A stretch of 64,000 nucleotides of DNA from Pseudodesulfovibrio sp. (GTDB lineage Bacteria > Desulfobacterota > Desulfovibrionia > Desulfovibrionales > Desulfovibrionaceae). Below are positions 58,439 to 64,000 of the stretch, piece after piece. Where the stretch lies: positions 879,029 to 943,028 of the forward strand of contig JADGEX010000001.1 in the NCBI GenBank assembly GCA_016744135.1, in the 5' to 3' direction. The first letter of the stretch is position 1, and every line of letters starts with the position of its first letter. The position numbers were made by a program, and so were the translations under genes. The notes beneath the pieces were generated by a model. That model worked only from the letters and a program-made list of their open reading frames with translations, was not told where the DNA came from and made no database searches.

Positions 58439-59038
58439 TTACTCTTCTATTCCCCGAAAGCCAAGCGCGACAATAAATATTTCCTTACTTTCAGCGCGAG
58501 AACTGTGAGGTTTGAAGTTCTTTATCTTGCCAAAATGCGGCCTGATTTCATTCCGATAATCATTTATCTCGCCACCTTCAAAAATCTTGACCGCGAAGTT
58601 ACCGCCTTTCTTGAGGTATTTTCTCGCAACCTCAAAAGCACGTTGGCACAATTCCAAAGAATTTGCCTGATCCGCGAACTTGATTCCGGTTGTCTTTGGC
58701 GCCATGTCACTGATAATGACATCGAACGGCGCAAGCGGCTCTATGGCTTCCAACAGTTCCGGCGAATCCGAAAAAACATCGGCCTGTAAAAAAGTGATAT
58801 TATCCGCAAAGGAATGTTTGGTGGACTGAAGGTCCACGCTGAGCACACGACCCTGCTTACCCACTTTTTCCCCGGCAAACTGTGTCCAGGAACCAGGGGC
58901 TGCGCCAAGATCGAGCACGGTCTGTCCCGGCTTAAAGATATGGAACCGTTTATCCATCTCTTTAAGCTTGTAGACCGAGCGGGCGGCGTAATTTTCCTTT
59001 TTGGCTCGTTTGAAGTACTTATCCTGATATTGTTTCAT
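58439..59038 (-). CDS. rlmE: 23S rRNA 2'-O-methyltransferase RlmE (FtsJ)
   Basis: A 199-residue SAM-dependent methyltransferase that modifies U2552 of 23S rRNA in E. coli. It has [21 protein letters not shown], the SAM motif [25 protein letters not shown] (catalytic Asp) and [10 protein letters not shown] (catalytic Lys). The ATG at 59038 has AAGGAG upstream; the frame is open to 59182 but without homology. It is 53 bases upstream of yebC on the same strand. Confidence 0.95.
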   Translation of the reverse strand: MKQYQDKYFKRAKKENYAARSVYKLKEMDKRFHIFKPGQTVLDLGAAPGSWTQFAGEKVGKQGRVLSVDLQSTKHSFADNITFLQADVFSDSPELLEAIEPLAPFDVIISDMAPKTTGIKFADQANSLELCQRAFEVARKYLKKGGNFAVKIFEGGEINDYRNEIRPHFGKIKNFKPHSSRAESKEIFIVALGFRGIEE

Positions 59039-59098
59039 GGCAACGCTCCTTAAGTCCGGCGTGGAGCGATTCCTAGCCGAATACGCCGAAAAAGCCAA

Positions 59099-60628
59099 GT
59101 GAACCCTGTGCCTCGACCCCATTATCAGACCATAATCGATGAAATCGGCATGAAAAAGTCCATGCCCACGTCCAAAGAACAATTTGAATGGTACGTCAAT
59201 GACGGTCCTGAAGATTGTCCGATAGTTTTTCTTGGGCTTGGCCCTGAACCGGACAAGATTCCAAAATGGTTTGGTTTATCAGACACAGACACGCTGTATT
59301 TTGTAGAATGTCAGGACTTCGTAGACCAGACCGACAACAACTGGAATGGAGCCATACCTGACAATTTTACCCGTATCGCCGCCGATGCATTTACCGCCGA
59401 GATCGCAGCAAACTCGCATGTAATCCGATACCTGCCCGTCCAAAGAGCATTTCCGTCCTTCTATGGGCCACTTACGGCGCGGTTACTCCTGTGCAAATCA
59501 TCATTCCCCGCCCCGTCAAAAATTGTTTGGCTTCCAATCACAGAGGACGATCTGCTCGGCAAAGAATTAGGCATTGCTTTCGAAGAAGCCGGATACACCG
59601 TCAAATTCATTGATCATGAAGCCTTAGGAAAACACCCCGGAGCTGTACTGCCGGAACTGCTTGAAGATGGGACGCCTAATCTTTTCTTTTCCATAAACTT
59701 CAAAGGAATCGATCATTTCGGCCTCTGCAACCACATTCTCCATGAAGCAGGCGTTCAGGTCGCGGTCTGGATGGTAGATAATCCATTTAACGTACTTCCT
59801 GCCGTCAAATCTGATTATTGGAAAAACATCAAGTTATTCGTCACGGATCACAGTTTTATCGGTCCGCTCATCGAAACCGGCGCTCGTTGGGTGACACACC
59901 TGCCTCTCGCCGCCAGCCCACACTTTTTCGAGAACACCGGCCAACTCCACGACCATGCTCATGGCATTGAGGACGCCCTTGTCTTCGTTGGCCGCTCAGC
60001 ATTCCCGGACAAAGAAAAATTTTTTGCAGGAATCAGCGTAAATCCCGCCCTCCTCACCACGATTCACGAAGCCGACGAAGCACACCGTTTCGACTATTTG
60101 TGGTGGCGCGAACAGATGAAAGACGTACAGCTCTGGCCCGGCAATCAGGTTCGTCAAATCGGTGCAGGGACAGAACTAACCAGCTCAAGATGGAAAAGCG
60201 ACTGCCTGCACGCTGCCGGAGACATCACCATCTTCGGCGATGATGGGTGGAAAATCCTTGAGAACGCGGACGTGCGCCCGGTAGTCGACTACTACGCACA
60301 CCTCCCCGCCATCTATCGCACAGCTCCAGTCACACTCAACGTCACCGGCATGCAACTCCCGGCGGGCCTGACTCAGCGCCATTTCGACGTCTGGTGCGCA
60401 GGCGGCTTCCTGATCTCGGACACCAACCCCGGCCTACAAATCTTCCCGAAAGAACTGGTCGAACAAGTAACCTATACTCACCCGAACGAAATACGCGATC
60501 TATTCCTTCGCTACCGCGAAGAAACAGAGACCAAACGCAACCTCCGCCAAGCATGGCGCGAATGCATCCTGCACGACCATACCTATCGTAATCGAGTCGA
60601 CACCATACTCACAGCCCTGAATTTGTAA
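59099..60628 (+). CDS. CgeB-like glycosyltransferase-type protein
   Basis: A 509-residue protein resembling the CgeB/DUF3880 group with a C-terminal glycosyltransferase-1-like domain. Typical segments are [66 protein letters not shown] and a C-terminal [28 protein letters not shown]. Such proteins often act in flagellin or surface glycan modification in this bacterial group. The frame is open to a GTG at 59099 without a clear ribosome site; an ATG 17 codons later is an alternative. It is divergent from rlmE. Function is inferred from family resemblance only. Confidence 0.8.
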   Translation: MNPVPRPHYQTIIDEIGMKKSMPTSKEQFEWYVNDGPEDCPIVFLGLGPEPDKIPKWFGLSDTDTLYFVECQDFVDQTDNNWNGAIPDNFTRIAADAFTAEIAANSHVIRYLPVQRAFPSFYGPLTARLLLCKSSFPAPSKIVWLPITEDDLLGKELGIAFEEAGYTVKFIDHEALGKHPGAVLPELLEDGTPNLFFSINFKGIDHFGLCNHILHEAGVQVAVWMVDNPFNVLPAVKSDYWKNIKLFVTDHSFIGPLIETGARWVTHLPLAASPHFFENTGQLHDHAHGIEDALVFVGRSAFPDKEKFFAGISVNPALLTTIHEADEAHRFDYLWWREQMKDVQLWPGNQVRQIGAGTELTSSRWKSDCLHAAGDITIFGDDGWKILENADVRPVVDYYAHLPAIYRTAPVTLNVTGMQLPAGLTQRHFDVWCAGGFLISDTNPGLQIFPKELVEQVTYTHPNEIRDLFLRYREETETKRNLRQAWRECILHDHTYRNRVDTILTALNL

Positions 60629-60687
60629 CCCACCCGCATAAAAGGGTTGTTTCGCCTTTCGAAAAGGAGTAACAATCCATCCCCAAC

Positions 60688-60763
60688 GGGGACGTAACTC
60701 AGCTGGGAGAGTGCTACCTTCGCAAGGTAGAAGTCGGGAGTTCAAATCTCCTCGTCTCCACCA
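60688..60763 (+). tRNA. tRNA-Ala (anticodon CGC)
   Basis: A 76-nt tRNA with acceptor stem GGGGACG/CGTCTCC containing the G3-U70 pair that marks alanine tRNAs. Anticodon stem CTACC/GGTAG encloses loop TTCGCAA, giving anticodon CGC at 60721-60723. T-loop TTCAAAT and an encoded CCA end are present. Confidence 0.97.
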
Positions 60764-60773
60764 AGAAAAGATG

Positions 60774-60807
60774 GGACTTCAAGAATATACTTGAAGTCCT
60801 TTTTTTA
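60774..60807 (+). terminator. Terminator after tRNA-Ala
   Basis: A 10-bp stem, GGACTTCAAG / CTTGAAGTCC, with an AATATA loop and a seven-base T-run. Confidence 0.93.
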
Positions 60808-60968
60808 TTATTTGAAATATATACCATACTCTCACCTTTACTCCCCACTGCTCTTGGCAAAAAAGCACCTTTCATAAAAAATGGAAAATCCGATAATTTC
60901 CAATCTAAACATTCAACACATATCCAAAAGAACAAACTCGACCCCATGCGACGAGCAAAACAATCCCA

Positions 60969-61436
60969 CTACACAACGACCGTTTTAGCCACGCTTTCTT
61001 TCGCCTCAGCGATGATCCCCTCAATGCAGTCGATTGTGTCCTCGACCATTTTGACGCAGAGCTTGCTTTCACGAAGGCGTTGTTTTCCCTCGGGGGTATG
61101 CATTTCCATATTGTTGAAAGAAAGAATCTTTGAGCATTGGTGGGAGCCGTTGCGCTCGGCAAATCTGGCGAGAAGTGACTGTGTTGCATTGTACGTTGTA
61201 TCTCGGGCGTTGGCATCACTCAAATCATTGGATGCGAGAGCCAAACCGAGCACCATGCAGCCAGCGGCCACTGCGCCGCAGGTCAGACCTGATGCAAAAC
61301 CACCGCCAAACCCTGCGGTCAACTTTCGGGCATCTGTTGAGGATACGCCATATCGCTCGCAATAGGCCTCGAGTACGGCCTGAGCACAGGATGAACCACC
61401 CAACAGAGCGATCACAGCGTTTTCTTTGATATTCAT
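60969..61436 (-). CDS. C_GCAxxG_C_C family protein
   Basis: A 155-residue protein of the C_GCAxxG_C_C group, named for its conserved cysteines. It has SCAQAVLEAYCERYG, AGFGGGFASGLTCGAVAAGCMVLGL and later LCVKMVEDTIDCIEG. The cysteines may bind a metal or Fe-S cluster; the family often neighbours redox genes, and its activity is unknown. It starts 13 bases after the stop of a TetR-family regulator and is probably co-transcribed with and controlled by it. Confidence 0.9.
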   Translation of the reverse strand: MNIKENAVIALLGGSSCAQAVLEAYCERYGVSSTDARKLTAGFGGGFASGLTCGAVAAGCMVLGLALASNDLSDANARDTTYNATQSLLARFAERNGSHQCSKILSFNNMEMHTPEGKQRLRESKLCVKMVEDTIDCIEGIIAEAKESVAKTVVV

Positions 61437-61449
61437 GATTCATCCTCGT

Positions 61450-62067
61450 TTATGTGGTGGGGGAAAAAAAGAGACCGTGAGCCATTGCATTGACAGTGGC
61501 GTCAATTCGTTCCCATGCAGCATCCGCTCGCAAATCAAGCCCACCGACAGTGCGGGTATGTCGCGATTTCACCAACAATGAATTCACTGCTGCAAAAAGC
61601 ATCAATACGCCGGTGGTCAAATCACACTTCTCCGCGCCGTGCAGTTCCATTTGCTCAAAACATTCCAGCGCAGTCCGCACACGGATATCTTCAAGTCGAA
61701 TCGCCATGTCATGGTGCGCAGTCATCTCCCAAGCCATTATTTCAAGCGTCAACGGACGCTGCCGAATAGCGCGTACATAATTCCTAAAAAAAAACCGGAG
61801 CATTTCCGCGCCACCCACCGGCCTGACCTCGTTTAATGGCGGGATCAATTCCTCAAGAGGCGGCCAATATTCGATTGAATTTCCATACTCGGTAACAAGC
61901 TCAGCCAACCCACCAAAATAACGGTAGATAAGCACCTTATCCACACCAGCTTCCTTGGCGATACGGTTCACGCCGAGTCTTTTGAATCCACCTTCGGCAA
62001 GCACCCTTCCTACGGCTTCGACAATCCGATGCCGAGTCTGTTCCTTATCTTTTTTTATGTGTGACAT
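61450..62067 (-). CDS. TetR-family transcriptional regulator
   Basis: A 205-residue regulator with an N-terminal TetR helix-turn-helix: TRHRIVEAVGRVLAEGGFKRLGVNRIAKEAGVDKVLIYRYFGGLAELV. The C-terminal ligand-binding region is unassigned. AGGAGGACC precedes the ATG. A 19-base palindrome lies 18-36 bases upstream of the start, which is the expected place for its own operator. It leads a two-gene operon with the C_GCAxxG protein. Confidence 0.93.
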   Translation of the reverse strand: MSHIKKDKEQTRHRIVEAVGRVLAEGGFKRLGVNRIAKEAGVDKVLIYRYFGGLAELVTEYGNSIEYWPPLEELIPPLNEVRPVGGAEMLRFFFRNYVRAIRQRPLTLEIMAWEMTAHHDMAIRLEDIRVRTALECFEQMELHGAEKCDLTTGVLMLFAAVNSLLVKSRHTRTVGGLDLRADAAWERIDATVNAMAHGLFFSPTT

Positions 62068-62084
62068 AAGGTCCTCCTGTCTTC

Positions 62085-62103
62085 ATGTCACCACTAGTGA
62101 CAT
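62085..62103. promoter_or_regulatory. Palindrome upstream of tetR gene, probable operator
   Basis: ATGTCAC (62085-62091) and GTGACAT (62097-62103) form a perfect 7-bp inverted repeat with a 5-base spacer, just upstream of the TetR ribosome site. Size and place fit a TetR-family operator used for autoregulation. Confidence 0.7.
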
Positions 62104-62130
62104 AAAGGCAAAAGCGTTGTCAAACATGAC

Positions 62131-62160
62131 AAAAAAAGCGAATGTACTGAGTACATTCGC
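62131..62160 (-). terminator. Terminator of the family 3 solute-binding protein gene
   Basis: Read on the minus strand: a perfect 10-bp stem GCGAATGTAC / GTACATTCGC with a 3-base loop, followed by seven T residues. Confidence 0.9.
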
Positions 62161-62189
62161 CCTACGAAAAGATGTTTTTTGTCAGTACA

Positions 62190-62921
62190 TCAATTTTTAA
62201 AGTTTCTCTTTATGATAGCATCATATGTCCCATCGGCCTTGAGCGTATCAAGAGCCTTCTGCCATTTTTCAATGGTAGTATCCGGCACATCACGAGAAAA
62301 AGCGATCCATGCTGTCGAACCGGCTACTTTGGGACCAATCCGCTCAAAGGAGATTGGATCCAATCCGGCTTCACTCACCATATAAAAATATGTTCGTTCA
62401 CCCATAAGGACTAGATCAACACGCCCTTGAGAGAGTTTCTTATAACTGGAATCATACGTCGGTCCGACATCCAAATTGGTAAAATTTTTCGCCGTCAACA
62501 ATTGATGTGTATATCCATCTTTACGCACAGCAATACGATCAACTTGACGCGCGTCAGCAAGACTTTCAATTTTTAACTCAGTCCCTGTTCGTTTAAAAAA
62601 ATAATCACCCTCTCCAAAAATCGGTCCGACCCATTTAAACAGATCCTCTCGTTCAGGAATCCGAACAATAGCAAACAGCGCCTGACGTTTTAAATTCTGC
62701 GTCTGAGTATATGCCCTCATCCAGGGAGCTATTTGAATTGAATTGGTATCACCTATCATGACTTGAATAGCCCGCACGACTTCAGGAGCAACACCACTCA
62801 ATTCACCTTCCACCTCATAGGCAAGTGGCGGGTAAATAATCACCTGCATATTAATGCTCTCTGCAAAAACATACGATGAAGATAAAAGAAAAATAAATAA
62901 TACAATCAAAATCTTAGGCAC
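62190..62921 (-). CDS. Orphan family 3 solute-binding protein
   Basis: A 243-residue periplasmic protein with a short signal peptide (about 1-19, SSYVFAES) and a family 3 binding fold: YPPLAYEVEGELSGVAPEVVRAIQ, ALFAIVRIPEREDLFKWVGPI, GRVDLVLMGERTYFYMV. A GTG at 62921 with GGAG eight bases upstream was preferred; an ATG nine codons further upstream extends the signal peptide unusually. No ABC permease or ATPase is nearby. Ligand unknown. It resembles the orphan binding protein at 40420 in type only. Confidence 0.82.
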   Translation of the reverse strand: MPKILIVLFIFLLSSSYVFAESINMQVIIYPPLAYEVEGELSGVAPEVVRAIQVMIGDTNSIQIAPWMRAYTQTQNLKRQALFAIVRIPEREDLFKWVGPIFGEGDYFFKRTGTELKIESLADARQVDRIAVRKDGYTHQLLTAKNFTNLDVGPTYDSSYKKLSQGRVDLVLMGERTYFYMVSEAGLDPISFERIGPKVAGSTAWIAFSRDVPDTTIEKWQKALDTLKADGTYDAIIKRNFKN

Positions 62922-63052
62922 AAAATATTCTCCATGAAAAGTATCCACCCACAGTATCCGATAACAATAATTGAGTCTATTTATTTTAAGTTTTTACAGA
63001 TGAACACATGAACGTTTATTCATTTATCCAGACAACGTTGTATTACTAAAAC

Positions 63053-63086
63053 AAAAAAAGGATCCCGACTGATGTCGGAACCCTTT
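63053..63086 (-). terminator. Terminator of the phosphohexomutase gene
   Basis: Read on the minus strand: AAAGGGTTCCGAC pairs with GTCGGGATCCTTT with two mismatches, followed by a T-run. Confidence 0.88.
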
Positions 63087-63109
63087 ATCGGTTACTATCC
63101 TGTAAAGCT

Positions 63110-64000
63110 TTATACTATCCACTCTTCAAGTTTTTCCTCGAACATGCCCTTGATTTCAGCCAACCGCTCCTCTGTTTCCGCCTCAAAACGTAAAACAAGA
63201 ACAGGTTGAGTATTGGAAGCGCGGAGCAACCCCCAACCATCAGGGAATATGGCACGAACACCATCGATATCGATGGCCTCAAACTTGGCACTAAAATACT
63301 CAACGGCCTTGCCAACCACCGTAGGCTTCATCGCTTCGGAACAAGCAACACGAATTTCCGGGGTGGAAAAAGTCTTGGGCCAATCGGCCAAATGATCACT
63401 CATGGTCTTGTCCGACTTGGCAACGATCTCAACGATGCGAAGCGAAGCATACGTGGCATCATCAAAACCATAATAACGATCAGCAAAAAACATGTGTCCA
63501 GACATCTCACCTGCAAACTTGGCATCAATTTCCCGCATACGGGCCTTGATCAATGAATGGCCTGTTTTCCACATGACAGCGTCACCGCCGTGAGCCTTGA
63601 TATCCTCATACATCAGATGGGAACACTTGACCTCACCAATAATGGAAGCACCGGGGAAATTTTTCAAAATATCGCGCGCATAAATGGCGACCAACTGATC
63701 ACCAAAAAGCAAATCACCCTTTTCCGTGACCACACCAATACGATCACCGTCGCCATCCAGCCCAATACCAAGATCTGCTTTTTCGGCCAAAACAGCCTTT
63801 TGCAAATGCACCATGTTCTTTTCGATCACTGGATCGGGATGATGATTCGGAAACGCACCGTCCGGGTCACAGAACAGACGGACAACCTCCACACCAGCCA
63901 ACTCAAGGGCATCTGCGGTAATATTACCACCAGCGCCGTTGCCACCGTCCACAACGACCTTGAGAGGGCGCTTGATTGTCACGTCCGCAGCCAACTCATT
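63110..64000 (-). CDS. Phosphomannomutase/phosphoglucomutase, 5' partial
   Basis: The C-terminal 296 residues of an alpha-D-phosphohexomutase; the gene enters from the right edge. The sugar-phosphate mutase features are VVVDGGNGAGG, the metal-binding loop GLDGDGDRIGVV, the substrate-recognition GEMSGHMFFADRYYGFDDATY, and the phosphate-binding LLRASNTQPVLVLRFEA. The GEMSGH loop is that of bifunctional phosphomannomutase/phosphoglucomutases of the AlgC type. The active-site phosphoserine loop lies outside the window. It converts mannose or glucose 6-phosphate to the 1-phosphate for surface polysaccharide precursors. Confidence 0.95.
   Translation of the reverse strand, partial: NELAADVTIKRPLKVVVDGGNGAGGNITADALELAGVEVVRLFCDPDGAFPNHHPDPVIEKNMVHLQKAVLAEKADLGIGLDGDGDRIGVVTEKGDLLFGDQLVAIYARDILKNFPGASIIGEVKCSHLMYEDIKAHGGDAVMWKTGHSLIKARMREIDAKFAGEMSGHMFFADRYYGFDDATYASLRIVEIVAKSDKTMSDHLADWPKTFSTPEIRVACSEAMKPTVVGKAVEYFSAKFEAIDIDGVRAIFPDGWGLLRASNTQPVLVLRFEAETEERLAEIKGMFEEKLEEWIV

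Noticed and set aside
62138..62160. GCGAATGTAC palindrome as a second TetR operator
   Set aside because: Differs in sequence from the 62085 palindrome and is followed by a T-run on the minus strand; it is the terminator of the binding-protein gene.

Overview
The window looks like a chromosomal segment of a sulfate-reducing deltaproteobacterium of the Desulfovibrio / Pseudodesulfovibrio type. The main reason is an organic-acid oxidation cluster (24.4-38.8 kb) whose gene order, as I recall it, matches the D. vulgaris lactate cluster: a single-chain pyruvate:ferredoxin oxidoreductase with a Cys-pair C-terminal tail, lactate permease, GlcD-type lactate dehydrogenase and its Fe-S partner, Pta, AckA, and LUD-domain L-lactate dehydrogenase proteins. 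Aldehyde:ferredoxin oxidoreductase, rubredoxin, methyl-accepting chemotaxis proteins (MCPs) and orphan solute-binding proteins fit the same assignment. Genus is inferred from gene content only.

Layout. 0-4.8 kb: signalling genes (membrane adenylate cyclase cut by the left edge, solute-binding protein, dCache MCP). 5-8.4 kb: a BioD-BioA fusion and a sodium:solute symporter. 8.5-10.6 kb: tRNA-Leu(CAG) and an MCP with a CxxCH haem-type sensor. 10.8-18 kb: a PAS/AAA+ regulator with damaged sigma-54 motifs, a NifX-like protein, then a CBS protein, a DASS anion:Na+ symporter, a left-handed beta-helix protein and an NhaB antiporter. 18.3-19.1 kb: two small minus-strand genes. 19.4-24 kb: hybrid histidine kinase, sigma-54 response regulator and Tag. 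24.4-38.8 kb: lactate-to-acetate cluster behind a good -24/-12 promoter. 39-50.3 kb: mostly housekeeping and transport genes (HU, RlpA, aspartase, TypA/BipA, a drug/metabolite exporter, DUF202, a Cys-rich ferredoxin-like protein, DUF401, a TPR protein). 50.4-54.2 kb: overlapping AOR, class II aldolase-like and CPBP protease genes. 54.4-59 kb: rubredoxin and ruvB, ruvA, ruvC, yebC, rlmE on the minus strand, interrupted by one plus-strand gene for a secreted Lys-rich protein. 59-64 kb: CgeB-like protein, tRNA-Ala(CGC), a TetR/C_GCAxxG pair, an orphan amino-acid-type binding protein, and a phosphohexomutase cut by the right edge.

How the genes work together. The lactate cluster is a full route: uptake, oxidation of D- and L-lactate to pyruvate, oxidative decarboxylation to acetyl-CoA, then ATP formation through acetyl phosphate. 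The hybrid kinase/response-regulator pair just upstream is the likely controller through sigma-54. The 12.8-18 kb group combines a probable Na+-coupled anion importer with a Na+/H+ antiporter, suggesting a self-contained Na+ cycle. It is preceded by repeated TGTTTCA sites and a weaker -24/-12 candidate.

I saw no CRISPR array, insertion sequence, prophage or integrase, and no rRNA. The most unusual items are the 10.8-18 kb group (degenerate activator plus gamma-carbonic-anhydrase-like beta-helix protein), the Cys-rich aldolase beside AOR, and a rubredoxin with a shortened first Cys motif. All functional assignments rest on motif recognition by eye; no database search was run.
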